A program made the position numbers and the translations under genes. DNA of 64,000 nucleotides from Halomonas ventosae (GTDB taxonomy: Bacteria; Pseudomonadota; Gammaproteobacteria; Pseudomonadales; Halomonadaceae): positions 1 to 64,000 of the forward strand of contig NZ_SNWH01000013.1 of the NCBI RefSeq assembly GCF_004361885.1, written 5' to 3'. The first letter of the stretch is position 1. Each line of letters starts with the position of its first letter. Shown here in pieces: positions 32,071-44,398 of this stretch. The notes under the pieces were generated by a model. It ran no database searches. It saw only the letters and a program-made list of their open reading frames with translations, and was not told the DNA's origin.

Positions 32071-33615
32071 ATGCAGCAACTGAATCCTTCCGAGATCAGC
32101 GACATCATCAAGCAGCGTATCGAGAAGCTGGATGTCGCATCCGAAGCCCGCAATCAGGGCACCATCGTCAGCGTGTCTGACGGTATTGTGCAGATCCATG
32201 GCCTTGCCGACGCCATGTTCGGCGAGATGATCGAGTTTCCTGGCGGCATCTACGGCATGACGCTTAACCTCGAGCGCGACAACGTCGGCGTGGTGGTGCT
32301 CGGCGACTACCTTCAACTCGAGGAGGGCATGACTGCCCAGTGTACCGGGCGCATCCTCGAGGTACCGGTGGGGCCGGAGTTGTGCGGTCGCGTGGTCGAC
32401 GCCCTGGGTAACCCCATCGATGGCAAGGGCGACATCAACACCAAGATGACCGACGCGGTGGAGAAGGTTGCCCCCGGCGTCATCACCCGCCAGTCGGTCG
32501 ATCAGCCGATCCAGACCGGCTTCAAATCCATCGACGCCATGGTACCGATCGGTCGCGGCCAGCGCGAGCTGATCATCGGTGACCGCCAGATCGGCAAGTC
32601 GGCCATCGCCATCGACGCCATCATCAACCAGAAGGGTAAGGACGTCACTTGCGTCTATGTCGCGATCGGCCAGAAGCAGTCGACCATCGCCAACGTGGTA
32701 CGCAAGCTCGAGGAGCATGGTGCCATGGAACACACCATCGTGGTTGCCGCCGGCGCTGCTGACCCGGCCCCGATGCAGTTCCTCGCCGCCTACTCTGGCT
32801 GCACTATGGGCGAGTACTTCCGTGACCGCGGCGAAGATGCACTGATCGTCTACGACGACCTGTCCAAGCAGGCGGTGGCCTACCGTCAGGTCTCGCTGCT
32901 GCTGCGTCGTCCGCCGGGTCGCGAGGCCTACCCCGGTGACGTCTTCTACCTTCATTCACGTCTGCTCGAACGTGCCGCTCGTGTCAACACCGACTACGTC
33001 GAGAAGTTCACCGACGGCAAGGTGAAGGGCAAGACTGGCTCGCTGACGGCCCTGCCGATCATCGAGACCCAGGGGGGCGATGTTTCAGCCTTCGTGCCGA
33101 CCAACGTGATCTCGATCACCGACGGCCAGATCTTCCTCGAAACCGACCTGTTCAACTCGGGCATCCGTCCGGCCATCAACGCCGGTCTGTCGGTATCGCG
33201 TGTCGGTGGCTCGGCCCAGACCAAGATCATCAAGAAGCTGGGCGGCAGCGTGCGTCTGGCCCTGGCCCAGTACCGTGAACTGGCAGCCTTCGCCCAGTTT
33301 GCCTCCGACTTGGATGAGGCGACCCGCAAGCAGCTCGAGCACGGTCAGCGCGTCACCGAACTGATGAAGCAGAACCAGTACTCGCCGATGTCCGTGGCCG
33401 AGATGGCCGTCTCGCTGTATGCCGCCAATGAGGGCTACCTTGAGGACGTCGAGGTCAGCAAGGTGCTGAGCTTTGAACGTGCCCTGCAGGACTTCATGAA
33501 GTCCGAGCATGGCGAACTGCTCGACCAGATCAACGAGACCGGCGACTACAACGACGAGATCAAGAACGGCTTGAAGGATGGTCTCGACAAGTTCAAGGCC
33601 ACTCAGAGCTGGTAA
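32071..33615 (+). CDS. atpA: ATP synthase F1 subunit alpha
   Basis: Alpha is the non-catalytic nucleotide-binding subunit of F1. The 514-residue protein starts [20 protein letters not shown]. Its P-loop reads GDRQIGKSA (GDRQTGKTA in E. coli), which keeps the lysine and a hydroxyl residue. Later segments such as [20 protein letters not shown] and [13 protein letters not shown] are diagnostic. Confidence 0.98.
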   Translation: MQQLNPSEISDIIKQRIEKLDVASEARNQGTIVSVSDGIVQIHGLADAMFGEMIEFPGGIYGMTLNLERDNVGVVVLGDYLQLEEGMTAQCTGRILEVPVGPELCGRVVDALGNPIDGKGDINTKMTDAVEKVAPGVITRQSVDQPIQTGFKSIDAMVPIGRGQRELIIGDRQIGKSAIAIDAIINQKGKDVTCVYVAIGQKQSTIANVVRKLEEHGAMEHTIVVAAGAADPAPMQFLAAYSGCTMGEYFRDRGEDALIVYDDLSKQAVAYRQVSLLLRRPPGREAYPGDVFYLHSRLLERAARVNTDYVEKFTDGKVKGKTGSLTALPIIETQGGDVSAFVPTNVISITDGQIFLETDLFNSGIRPAINAGLSVSRVGGSAQTKIIKKLGGSVRLALAQYRELAAFAQFASDLDEATRKQLEHGQRVTELMKQNQYSPMSVAEMAVSLYAANEGYLEDVEVSKVLSFERALQDFMKSEHGELLDQINETGDYNDEIKNGLKDGLDKFKATQSW

Positions 33616-33685
33616 CACGGCTGGCCCGCTCGCCGTGAGCGGGCCATGGAGCTTTCTGAGGGCCACGAACGAAAGGTAGATCGCT

Positions 33686-36012
<2,327 letters not shown>

Positions 36013-36036
36013 TCCCTCCACCTGGGAGACGTCATC

Positions 36037-36465
36037 ATGACGAAAAGCTTCAAATGCGAGATCGTCAGCGCCGAGGCGTCGATCTATTCCGGCACCGCCG
36101 AGGAGCTCGTGGCGGTCGGGGGCTTGGGGGATCTCGGTATCCTGGCCGGGCACGCCCCGCTGTTGACCGAGCTCAAGCCGGGCCCGGTTCGGATCGTTCA
36201 TGGCCAGGGCGAGGAGGATCACTTCTACGTCACGGGGGGCTTTCTCGAGGTGCAGCCGGATGTGGTCACCGTGCTGGCGGATACCGCCGTGCGGGCCGAT
36301 GACCTCGACGAGGCAGCGGCGGAGGAGGCTCGCCAGCAGGCGCTCAAGGCGATGAGTGACAAGTCTGCGGAGATGGATTATTCGCGGGCCTCGGCCGAGC
36401 TGGCCGAAGCCATGGCGCAATTGCGCACCATCCAGCAGCTGCGCAGGAAGGCCGGCAAGGGCTGA
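36037..36465 (+). CDS. atpC: ATP synthase F1 subunit epsilon
   Basis: Epsilon is part of the rotor and a regulator of ATP hydrolysis. The 142-residue protein has the N-terminal beta-sandwich (KCEIVSAEASIYSG, LGILAGHAPLLTELKPG) and a C-terminal helical hairpin. It is the last gene of the operon and is followed by a GC-rich hairpin. Confidence 0.97.
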   Translation: MTKSFKCEIVSAEASIYSGTAEELVAVGGLGDLGILAGHAPLLTELKPGPVRIVHGQGEEDHFYVTGGFLEVQPDVVTVLADTAVRADDLDEAAAEEARQQALKAMSDKSAEMDYSRASAELAEAMAQLRTIQQLRRKAGKG

Positions 36466-36487
36466 AACCGCCCGATGCCGTTGACCG

Positions 36488-36516
36488 CGCCCCCCGTACT
36501 CATCCTGCGGGGGGCG
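36488..36516 (+). terminator. Probable terminator of the atp operon
   Basis: CGCCCCCCG (36488-36496) and CGGGGGGCG (36508-36516) form a perfect 9-bp stem with an 11-nt loop, 22 bp past the atpC stop. The T run is poor. Confidence 0.6.
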
Positions 36517-36691
36517 TTGTCGTCTCGGGCCAGTATCACGTCGACTCCAGCAGCTTAGCCAGATCCCTCGATGACACCCTGACGCTGTGCCAGCTGATGG
36601 ATTTGATTCGGCGGGCGGACAGCGGCACTGCGAATGTGTATGCTCGGCAACCGCTGCGCTAGCCCACCCGACGCCTCTTACGGATCTTGAC

Positions 36692-37501
36692 ATGGATTGG
36701 CTACAGATCTTCGTTCTCGCGATCGTTCAGGGATTGACCGAGTTCCTGCCGATCTCCAGCTCGGCCCACCTAATCCTGGTGCCGATATTCAGTGACTGGA
36801 ACGACCAAGGCCTGGCCTTCGACGTGGCCCTGCACATCGGCAGCCTGAGCGCGGTGGTGATCTACTTCCGCCATGAACTGGTCGGCATGACCACCAGCTG
36901 GTGTTGTAGTGTGGCGAGGCGAGGGACCGACGAGGATGCGCGTTTGGCCTGGTGGGTGATCCTGGCCACCATCCCGGTAGGGCTCGCCGGGCTGGCCTTC
37001 AAAGACAGTATCGAGGGCATCATGCGCTCACCGCTGGTCATCGCCGCGGGGTTGATCGTCTTTGGCCTGCTGCTTGCCTATGCCGACTGGCGTCATCGCG
37101 GGACACGTGACGAGTACCACCTGTACTGGCAGGATGCCCTGTGGGTCGGCCTGGCCCAGACTCTGGCGCTGATCCCGGGCACCTCGCGTTCCGGCATCAC
37201 CATGACCGCAGGGTTGCTGCTGGGGCTGAGCCGCGAGGCTTCGGCGCGCTTCTCCTTCCTGCTGTCGATCCCGGTGATCGTGCTGGCCGGTGGCCTGGAG
37301 ATCATCGGCCTCGCCAGCGCCCCCGGCCCGGTGGATTGGAGGACGCTGATTCTGGGGGCGTTGCTCTCTGGCATTAGCGCCTTCCTGTGTATCCATTTCT
37401 TCCTGCTCTTCATCAGGCGCATCGGCATGCAACCCTTCGTGGTCTACCGCCTGATGCTGGGTGTGGCCCTGATCTGGCTATTCGGAGGTTCCCCGTCATG
37501 A
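36692..37501 (+). CDS. uppP: Undecaprenyl-diphosphatase UppP (BacA)
   Basis: UppP recycles the lipid carrier undecaprenyl diphosphate for cell-wall synthesis. The ATG at 36692 gives MDWLQIFVLAIVQGLTEFLP. The 269-residue polytopic membrane protein has the catalytic motifs EFLPISSSAHL and PGTSRSGITMTAGLLLGLSR. The stop codon overlaps the apbE start by 4 bp (ATGA). Confidence 0.96.
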   Translation: MDWLQIFVLAIVQGLTEFLPISSSAHLILVPIFSDWNDQGLAFDVALHIGSLSAVVIYFRHELVGMTTSWCCSVARRGTDEDARLAWWVILATIPVGLAGLAFKDSIEGIMRSPLVIAAGLIVFGLLLAYADWRHRGTRDEYHLYWQDALWVGLAQTLALIPGTSRSGITMTAGLLLGLSREASARFSFLLSIPVIVLAGGLEIIGLASAPGPVDWRTLILGALLSGISAFLCIHFFLLFIRRIGMQPFVVYRLMLGVALIWLFGGSPS

Positions 37502-38577
37502 GCGTCTGTCGTCCCCTGTGGTTGCTCCTGCTGATCGTCCTGCTGGCGGGCTGCTCCGAACGCGACCGGCCGCTGGACTCGCCGGTGACCCTCAAGGGCG
37601 AAGTCTTCGGAACCTTCTATCAGGTGACCATCGCCGACCCGCTGACACGGCGCGAGCTCGAGGCTCTGGAGACAGGCATTCTGGCCGAGATGGCATCGGT
37701 GGATGCCGCCATGTCGACCTGGCGCAAGGATTCCGAGCTGGTACTGTTCAATCAGGCGCCACTGGGTGAATGGCAATCGCTTTCCGATGAGCTGATCGAG
37801 GTGATGGCCATCGGTCAGGCCGTGTCTGAAGCCAGCGGTGGAGCCTTCGACATGACCATTGGCGGCCTTGTCAACCTGTGGAGTTTCGGGCCCGAGGCGC
37901 GTCCCCGAGAGGTGCCCGATGACGCCACCCTGAGCAAACGACTGGCCAAGATCGGCCCTGGTAGCCTGGAGATCGACGAGCAGGCCTTGCAGGCTCGACG
38001 CCTTCGTGATGTCTTCGTCGATCTCTCCGGGGTCGCCAAGGGCCATGCTACCGACCGTGTGGCGGCCTACCTGACCCGGCAGGAGATCGACCACTATCTG
38101 GTCAACATTGGGGGAGAACTAAAGGTCGCGGGGTTTCGCGACGGCGAGTCCAGCCCTTGGCGCATCGGCATTGAGGTGCCTCGGGATGGCCCCCAGCAGG
38201 CCCAGCAAATTCTGCCTCTCAATGACATGGCGCTGGCAACGTCCGGTGACTATCGCAACTATTTCGAAGAAGATGGCCAGCGTTACTCCCACACTATTGA
38301 CCCGCGCACCGGTCGGCCCATCGACCACCGCCTGGCCTCGGTGAGTGTTTTTATGTCCTCCGATGCCTGGGCCGATGCCTGGGCGACTGCGCTGATGGTG
38401 CTGGGTGAGGAGGAAGGCATGGCGCTGGCCCGCGAGCGGAACCTCGCGGTTCTGATGCTGGTGCGTCAGGGGGAGGGATGGGCGACGTGGGTCAGTCCTG
38501 CCTTTGTCGATCGCTTCGGCCATGAAATCGTCGACAATTTTGACATGACCGTCGCCGATGGGCCCACCTCCGCCTAG
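37498..38577 (+). CDS. apbE: FAD:protein FMN transferase ApbE
   Basis: ApbE attaches FMN covalently to flavoproteins such as NqrB/NqrC and RnfG. The ATG at 37498 overlaps the uppP stop codon and has GGAGG upstream. The 359-residue lipoprotein precursor has the lipobox LLAGC near residue 20, then GEVFGTFYQVTI and the active-site segment YSHTIDPRTGRPIDH. No nqr or rnf genes are in the window. Confidence 0.94.
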   Translation: MSVCRPLWLLLLIVLLAGCSERDRPLDSPVTLKGEVFGTFYQVTIADPLTRRELEALETGILAEMASVDAAMSTWRKDSELVLFNQAPLGEWQSLSDELIEVMAIGQAVSEASGGAFDMTIGGLVNLWSFGPEARPREVPDDATLSKRLAKIGPGSLEIDEQALQARRLRDVFVDLSGVAKGHATDRVAAYLTRQEIDHYLVNIGGELKVAGFRDGESSPWRIGIEVPRDGPQQAQQILPLNDMALATSGDYRNYFEEDGQRYSHTIDPRTGRPIDHRLASVSVFMSSDAWADAWATALMVLGEEEGMALARERNLAVLMLVRQGEGWATWVSPAFVDRFGHEIVDNFDMTVADGPTSA

Positions 38578-38616
38578 AATGAGGGGGGTTCAGGTGAATC
38601 AGGCCAAGGAGTCATG

Positions 38617-39984
38617 ATGACGCTCGATGTGGTGATACTGGCAGCCGGGCAGGGAACTCGCATGCGCTCGACCCGGCCCAAGGTGCTGCACCAGCTGGCC
38701 GGCAAGCCGATGGTGCGTCACGTGATCGATACCGCCCGCCGGCTAGCGGCCGAGCGCACCCATGTGGTGGTCGGCCACGGGGCTGAGCAGGTGCGTGAGG
38801 CCCTGGCCGACTGCCCGGTGCACTTCGCCCTGCAGGCCGAGCAGAAGGGCACCGGCCATGCCGTGGCCCAGGCTCTTGACGCGCTCGGCGAGGGCCGGGT
38901 GCTGGTGCTCTACGGTGACGTGCCGCTGATCCGCCACGAGACGCTGGTTGAGCTGCTCGCCCACGTCGACGAGCACCACCTGGGCCTGCTCACCGTGCTC
39001 CTGGAGGATCCCGCGGGTTATGGTCGCATCCTGCGCAATGCGGCCGGTGAGGCGGTCGCCATCGTCGAGCACAAGGATGCCTCCGAGACCGAACGAGCCG
39101 TGCGCGAATGCAATACCGGTATCATGGCCATGACCGCCGCCCAGTTGCGTCGCTGGTTACCGCGTCTTTCCGCCGATAACGCCCAAGGCGAGTACTACCT
39201 GACCGACATCATCGCCATGGCCGCCGCCGAGGGCGTGAAGGTGGCTACCGTTCAGCCGGCCCGACCGCTGGAGGTTGAGGGCGTCAATAATCGTGCCCAG
39301 ATGGCTCATCTGGAGCGTGCCTATCAGCATGATATCGCCGAGCGACTGATGGAGCAGGGGGTGGCCCTCGCCGACCCTTCTCGCCTCGACGTGCGTGGAC
39401 GTCTAACCTGCGGCCATGACGTGGAGATCGACGTGGGCTGCGTCTTCGAGGGCGAGGTGGCACTGGGCGAGGGGGTGCGCATTGGCCCCCACTGCGTGAT
39501 CCGTAACAGCCACGTCGGCGCCGAGAGCGTGATCGAGTCTCACAGCGTCCTCGACGGGGCGGTGGTGGCTGGGCTCAATCGCATCGGCCCCTTCGCCCGG
39601 CTGCGGCCCGGCTCGCGGCTGGCAGTGGGGGCCAGGATCGGCAACTTCGTCGAGACCAAGAACGTCGAGGTGGGTGAGGGTAGCAAGATCAACCATCTGA
39701 GCTATGTGGGCGATGCCCGCCTGGGACACGACGTCAATGTCGGCGCCGGCACCATCACCTGCAACTACGATGGCGTCAACAAGCACCATACCGAGATCGG
39801 CGACGAGGCCTTCATTGGTTCCAACACGGCGCTGGTGGCCCCGGTCAGCATTGGTCAAAGCGCCACCGTGGGCGCCGGCTCGACGATCAGCAAGGATGTC
39901 GCCGACAACGCCCTGGCCATCTCCCGGGCCTGCCAGATCAGCAAGGCCGACTGGCCGCGGCCAGCCAAGCGCCAGAAATCCTGA
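38617..39984 (+). CDS. glmU: Bifunctional UDP-N-acetylglucosamine pyrophosphorylase / glucosamine-1-phosphate N-acetyltransferase
   Basis: GlmU performs the last two steps to UDP-N-acetylglucosamine. The second of two adjacent ATG codons is used because AAGGAG lies 5 bp before it; the first ATG at 38614 is only 2 bp away. The 455-residue protein has the uridyltransferase motif LAAGQGTRMRSTRPKVLH at the N terminus and a C-terminal left-handed beta-helix of hexapeptide repeats (for example GARIGNFVETKNVEVGEGSK). It is followed by glmS after 11 bp, and the pair feeds one pathway. Confidence 0.97.
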   Translation: MTLDVVILAAGQGTRMRSTRPKVLHQLAGKPMVRHVIDTARRLAAERTHVVVGHGAEQVREALADCPVHFALQAEQKGTGHAVAQALDALGEGRVLVLYGDVPLIRHETLVELLAHVDEHHLGLLTVLLEDPAGYGRILRNAAGEAVAIVEHKDASETERAVRECNTGIMAMTAAQLRRWLPRLSADNAQGEYYLTDIIAMAAAEGVKVATVQPARPLEVEGVNNRAQMAHLERAYQHDIAERLMEQGVALADPSRLDVRGRLTCGHDVEIDVGCVFEGEVALGEGVRIGPHCVIRNSHVGAESVIESHSVLDGAVVAGLNRIGPFARLRPGSRLAVGARIGNFVETKNVEVGEGSKINHLSYVGDARLGHDVNVGAGTITCNYDGVNKHHTEIGDEAFIGSNTALVAPVSIGQSATVGAGSTISKDVADNALAISRACQISKADWPRPAKRQKS

Positions 39985-39995
39985 GGAGAGGCCTT

Positions 39996-41831
39996 ATGTG
40001 TGGAATCGTCGGTGCGGTTGCCGAACGCAATGTGCAGAATATCCTGCTGGAAGGGCTGAAGCGACTGGAGTACCGCGGTTATGATTCCGCCGGCATGGCG
40101 GTGCGCTCCCCGCAGGGGCATCTGCAGCGGCGTCGGACACTGGGCAAGGTGGCGGTTCTCGAGGAGTGTCTGGTTGCCGAGCCGCTGCCGGGACGTAGCG
40201 GGATCGCTCATACCCGCTGGGCGACCCATGGACGTCCCAGCGAGCACAATGCTCATCCGCATCAGTCCGGCGAGCGTCTGGCGGTGGTGCATAATGGCAT
40301 TATCGAGAACCACGAGACCCTGCGCCGCGAGCTCGAGGCCGAGGGCTACGCCTTCATCTCCGAGACCGATACCGAGGTGATCGCTCATCTGCTGGAGCGG
40401 GAGAGCCGCCAGGCCGGTGACCTGCTCGCTGCCGTTCGACGGGTGCTGACCCGTATCGACGGCGCCTATGCGCTGGGAGTGATCCATGCCGAGGAGCCCG
40501 ATGTAATCATCGGCGCCCGCAAGGGCAGCCCGCTGGTGGTGGGAGTGGGCATCGACGAGGCCTTCCTGGCCTCCGACCCACTGGCCCTGCTACAGGTCAC
40601 CGACCGCTTCATCTACCTAGAGGAGGGCGACGCGGTGCGTCTTTGCGCCGGTGGGCGCATCGAGGTGTTCGACACCGAGGGCGCGGTCGTGGAGCGCGCG
40701 GTGCAGACCTTCGAGCATGGCGACGGGGCGGCCAGTAAGGGCGACTATCGCCACTTCATGCTCAAGGAGATACATGAGCAGCCAATGGTGATCGCTGCGG
40801 CCCTGGAGGGGCGTCTGGGCGAGCGCTCGGTGCTGGTGGAGAGCTTTGGCCCCGATGCCGAGGCGCTCTTTCGACAGGCGCGTCAGATCCATATCGTTGC
40901 TTGCGGTACCAGCTACCATGCAGGCATGGTAGCCCGCTACTGGCTGGAGCGCTATGCCGGGTTAGCGGTGCAGGTGGAGGTGGCCTCGGAGTATCGCTAT
41001 CGCCAGGTGGTGGTGCCGGAGGGAACCCTCTTTGTGACCCTCTCGCAGTCCGGCGAGACCGCCGATACCCTGGCGGCACTGCGCTTTGCCCGGCAACGCG
41101 GCTATCTCGCCAGCCTGGCGATCTGCAATGTGCCAGGTAGCTCGCTGGTGCGCGAATCGGACCTGACTCTGATGACCCAGGCCGGGCCGGAGATCGGCGT
41201 GGCCTCCACCAAGGCCTTCACCACCCAGCTTACCGCGCTGATGCTGCTGACCCTGGCGCTGGGCCGTCTGCGCGGTCAGGCCGAGGACGAACAGGCAAAC
41301 CTGGTTCAGGGGCTGCGGGAACTGCCCGGCCTGGTGGCGCGGGTTCTCGAACTCGATTCGGCCATCGAACAGCTCTCCATGGCCTTCGCCGAGAAGCACC
41401 ATGCGCTCTTTCTGGGCCGCGGCGCCCACTTCCCCATCGCCCTGGAGGGCGCGCTCAAGCTCAAGGAGATCTCCTACATCCACGCCGAGGCCTACCCGGC
41501 GGGCGAGCTCAAGCATGGCCCGTTGGCGCTGGTCGACAGCGAGATGCCGGTCATCTCCGTGGCGCCCAACGATGAACTGCTCGACAAGCTCAAGTCCAAC
41601 CTTCAGGAGGTGCGCGCCCGGGGTGGCGAGCTCTTCGTCTTTGCCGATGAGCAGGTTGGCCTGATCGAGGAGGAGTACGTTCACGTGCTGCGCCTGCCCC
41701 ATGTGCATGAGGCGCTAGCGCCGATCCTCTATACCGTGCCACTGCAGTTGCTCAGCTACCATGTGGCGGTGCTCAAGGGCACCGACGTGGATCAGCCGCG
41801 CAACCTGGCCAAGTCCGTCACCGTGGAGTGA
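39996..41831 (+). CDS. glmS: Glutamine-fructose-6-phosphate aminotransferase (isomerising)
   Basis: GlmS makes glucosamine-6-phosphate from fructose-6-phosphate and glutamine. The N-terminal nucleophile cysteine follows the start (MCGIVGAV), and the glutaminase domain includes RGYDSAGMA and HTRWATHG. Two SIS domains follow, and the C terminus ends PRNLAKSVTVE. Length 611 is standard. The last 36 bp encode the same conserved peptide as the Tn7 target region. Confidence 0.98.
   Translation: MCGIVGAVAERNVQNILLEGLKRLEYRGYDSAGMAVRSPQGHLQRRRTLGKVAVLEECLVAEPLPGRSGIAHTRWATHGRPSEHNAHPHQSGERLAVVHNGIIENHETLRRELEAEGYAFISETDTEVIAHLLERESRQAGDLLAAVRRVLTRIDGAYALGVIHAEEPDVIIGARKGSPLVVGVGIDEAFLASDPLALLQVTDRFIYLEEGDAVRLCAGGRIEVFDTEGAVVERAVQTFEHGDGAASKGDYRHFMLKEIHEQPMVIAAALEGRLGERSVLVESFGPDAEALFRQARQIHIVACGTSYHAGMVARYWLERYAGLAVQVEVASEYRYRQVVVPEGTLFVTLSQSGETADTLAALRFARQRGYLASLAICNVPGSSLVRESDLTLMTQAGPEIGVASTKAFTTQLTALMLLTLALGRLRGQAEDEQANLVQGLRELPGLVARVLELDSAIEQLSMAFAEKHHALFLGRGAHFPIALEGALKLKEISYIHAEAYPAGELKHGPLALVDSEMPVISVAPNDELLDKLKSNLQEVRARGGELFVFADEQVGLIEEEYVHVLRLPHVHEALAPILYTVPLQLLSYHVAVLKGTDVDQPRNLAKSVTVE
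41796..41831 (+). other. Conserved Tn7 target region at the 3' end of glmS (attTn7), unoccupied
   Basis: The last 12 codons of glmS encode PRNLAKSVTVE plus stop, the same peptide as at the TnsD-bound target of Tn7 in E. coli. Tn7 inserts about 25 bp past the stop codon. No Tn7 end or tns gene is seen in the 712 bp downstream. Confidence 0.5.
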
Positions 41832-42543
41832 GTCGCTCGCTACTCCCCGACGTCAGAGGTATCGATGGGGCTGCATGCCGATTGACGTGGTAGGCTCACG
41901 TTCTCCCAGGATGTTGATAACTTGTGGCGTGAACCGCATGATGCGCGGCATTCGGCTGTGCTTCCCAGGCTCCTGCGACCGCTCTTGTCAATGCCAGCTC
42001 TACCGGAGCGATTTGCCAAGAGTCCCATTACACGGGCTTTTCACGGCAGGTATCTGGCCGTTGCCCTCTGTCGAACCCTTGGCTGGCGTCCTGGACGGGT
42101 GCCCGTTTCCTGCCCTTGATAGTCTGTGGCATCCTGTGGATAAATCAGGGGAAAACCCCTGACTTCAGGGTGGATACCGAATGATCGCGGTGTCCCGAAC
42201 CGACCGATACTACGTCCAAAAACGTAGGCAAGAAACAGGCCCTAGCCATCGAGCGTTTGATCGGATAGTTTTACCGACTGGTGTGCCTCTTCCCATGGAT
42301 ATTGACGCGATATTGCGCAGAAACAGCGTGGATCTTGCGAGCATCTGGCACCCCAGCATCTCCCGTTCCTTGCCACACTTGGACAGAAACGCGCGAGACG
42401 CGACACGGCAGTGATCCTGCCTGGATCCTGTCATGCTCTGGATGGCGTCGTGTGAACCTCGGCGCCCTGGACGTGGCAATGACAAGCACAAGCCGTCATC
42501 GTGCCAGATCGGCCGTTGGCGACACGTACTCTCAGGGTGAAAC
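41832..42543. other. 712-bp intergenic region between glmS and the NSS transporter
   Basis: No convincing gene was found; the open frames here are short, Cys/Arg-rich and lack ribosome binding sites. Features seen are a perfect DnaA box on the minus strand (TTATCCACA, 42135-42143) and the hairpin TCAGGGG-AAAA-CCCCTGA (42145-42162). The latter could end the glmUS transcript, although it is over 300 bp away. Coding-type third-position bias is not obvious. Confidence 0.5.
42145..42162 (+). terminator. Small hairpin downstream of glmS
   Basis: A 7-bp perfect stem, TCAGGGG (42145-42151) and CCCCTGA (42156-42162), has an AAAA loop. There is no T run, so a terminator role is uncertain. Confidence 0.35.
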
Positions 42544-43884
42544 ATGTCGAAACTCTCCCACGCACAGTGGTCATCCCGGCTGACCTTCATTCTCGCCGCC
42601 ACCGGTTCCGCGGTGGGGCTGGGCAACATCTGGAAATTTCCCTACATGGTGGGCGATAGCGGCGGTGCAGCCTTCGTGCTCGTCTACCTGCTGTGTATCG
42701 CCGCGGTGGGTTTGCCCATCCTGGTGGCGGAGTGGCTGATCGGTCGCCGCGGACAGAAGAACCCCATCAGTACCATGGCCGACCTGTCGCGCTCTGCCGG
42801 GCGCAGCCGAGGCTGGGTGGCGGTGGGCATCAGCGGCGTTCTCGGCGCCTTTTTGATCCTGTCGTTCTATAGCGTGATCGGTGGCTGGTCGCTCAACTAC
42901 ACCCTGGGGTCGGTGATCGGCGACTTCAGCGGCGAGAGCGCCGAGGGTATCGAGGCGCTGTTCACTGGCATGCTCTCCAGTCCCGGCGAGCTGCTGTTGT
43001 GGCACACGATGTTCATGGTGCTGGTCGTGGGTATCGTGGGCCGTGGCGTGACTCAGGGCCTGGAGAGCGCCGTGCGCAGCCTGATGCCGGCGCTGGGTAT
43101 CCTGCTGTTGGTGCTGGTCGGCTACGGTATAGCGTCAGGCCACTTTGGCCAGGCGGTGAGTTTCATGTTCAACCCTGATTGGGGCGCGGTCACCGGCGAA
43201 GTGGTACTGGCCGCCATGGGGCAGGCGTTCTTCACCCTTTCACTGGGCATGGGCATCATGATGGCCTATGGCTCCTACCTGAACGAGGACGTCAATCTGC
43301 TGGCCACGGCGCGTACCGTCGTCATCCTCGATACCCTGGTGGCGCTAGTTGCCGGCCTGGCGATCTTCCCCATCGTCTTCGCCAACGGGCTGGACCTGAG
43401 CTCCGGGCCGGGGCTGATCTTCATCACCCTGCCGCTCGCCTTCGGTAACATGACCGGTGGCATCATCCTGGGTTTGATGTTCTTCCTGCTGCTGACCTTC
43501 GCCGCCCTGACCTCGGCCATTTCTCTGCTCGAGCCGGTCGTGGAGTTCGTCGAGGAGCGCACTGCACTGTCGCGCATGAGTGCCACCCTGGTGGCAGGTG
43601 TGGCGACCTGGGTGCTGGGGATCGCGGCATTGCTGTCGTTCAACGTCTGGAGCGAGGTGAGCCTGCTCGGTCTGAGCATCTTCGACTTCCTCGATGCCCT
43701 CACCAGCAAGTACCTGCTGCCGTTGACCGGTCTGGGGGCTGTCGTCTTCGTGGCCTGGCGGCTTGACCGTGACAGTGTGGCGGCTGAGCTGAACCTCTCT
43801 GGTGGACAGGCGACGTTATGGCACCTAGTGGCGCGTTTCATCGCCCCGCTCGGTGTGATTGCGGTATTTGTCTCGAGTCTCTGA
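42544..43884 (+). CDS. Sodium-dependent transporter, NSS/SNF family
   Basis: This is a predicted sodium-coupled symporter for amino acids or similar solutes. The 446-residue protein has 11-12 hydrophobic helices. The N-terminal family signature is RLTFILAATGSAVGLGNIWK (helix 1, with the unwound GSAVGLGN sodium/substrate site), followed by FPYMVGDSGGAAFVLVYL. Bacterial members such as TnaT, MhsT and LeuT share this fold. The substrate is not predictable. The stop codon is followed by a 15-bp hairpin. Confidence 0.92.
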   Translation: MSKLSHAQWSSRLTFILAATGSAVGLGNIWKFPYMVGDSGGAAFVLVYLLCIAAVGLPILVAEWLIGRRGQKNPISTMADLSRSAGRSRGWVAVGISGVLGAFLILSFYSVIGGWSLNYTLGSVIGDFSGESAEGIEALFTGMLSSPGELLLWHTMFMVLVVGIVGRGVTQGLESAVRSLMPALGILLLVLVGYGIASGHFGQAVSFMFNPDWGAVTGEVVLAAMGQAFFTLSLGMGIMMAYGSYLNEDVNLLATARTVVILDTLVALVAGLAIFPIVFANGLDLSSGPGLIFITLPLAFGNMTGGIILGLMFFLLLTFAALTSAISLLEPVVEFVEERTALSRMSATLVAGVATWVLGIAALLSFNVWSEVSLLGLSIFDFLDALTSKYLLPLTGLGAVVFVAWRLDRDSVAAELNLSGGQATLWHLVARFIAPLGVIAVFVSSL

Positions 43885-43891
43885 GGCGGAT

Positions 43892-43933
43892 CCTACGCCG
43901 CGAATCTCGACTTGGCGGGATTCGCGGCGTAGG
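43892..43933 (+). terminator. Terminator-like hairpin after the NSS transporter gene
   Basis: Perfect 15-bp arms, CCTACGCCGCGAATC (43892-43906) and GATTCGCGGCGTAGG (43919-43933), enclose a 12-nt loop. The hairpin lies between convergent genes and could serve both strands. Confidence 0.7.
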
Positions 43934-43954
43934 AATCATGGCCGTGGAAAGGAC

Positions 43955-44161
43955 TCAATGCATTTCATCCTCGGCGTCGGGCAGCGGGGCGATGTCCTGG
44001 CTCAGCCGCTTGAATTCGTTGTGCAGCTCGATGCCGCGCCGGGCACGCAGGTTGCGCTGGGCGGCGGTGCGTGAGCGCTGCTGGTGTTCGACGACTTCCA
44101 TGCTCATGAAGATGTCGAGAAGCTCACTCTTGAGGGAGGATACCCGTTCGACATTGCGCAT
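43955..44161 (-). CDS. Small hypothetical protein, possibly PA3496-like
   Basis: This is a 68-residue protein starting MRNVERVSSLKSELLDIFMS, with AGGAGAG six bases before the ATG at 44161. It is rich in Arg and Glu and probably helical. The segment ARRGIELHNEFKRLSQDI resembles short basic proteins of the Pseudomonas PA3496 type, but the match is weak. There is no signal peptide or membrane segment. It is divergent from the HexR-type regulator. Function unknown. Confidence 0.6.
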   Translation of the reverse strand: MRNVERVSSLKSELLDIFMSMEVVEHQQRSRTAAQRNLRARRGIELHNEFKRLSQDIAPLPDAEDEMH

Positions 44162-44398
44162 GATCGACTCTCCTGAAAGGTTCGCGACACTGCATGTCTT
44201 ACTATACCCCACTTGACAGAATGATGACGGCGGCTGTATCGGGGGCAAAAACACTGTGCCAACGCTCGCCTGATGAGCTCATGGTCAGCCGTACCCTCGG
44301 ACCGAGTTGCGCATCGTGTTTCGGCTTGGGGCATACTGTGGATATAAAGTCGCCAATCCTTGCCGCCTCGCCGGGTGGCCAATTGCAAGGAGTTCCGC

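Noticed and set aside
42181..42583. Short plus-strand frames between glmS and the NSS transporter gene
   Set aside because: They are rich in Arg, Cys and Trp, overlap each other in different phases, lack ribosome binding sites and resemble no protein I know.
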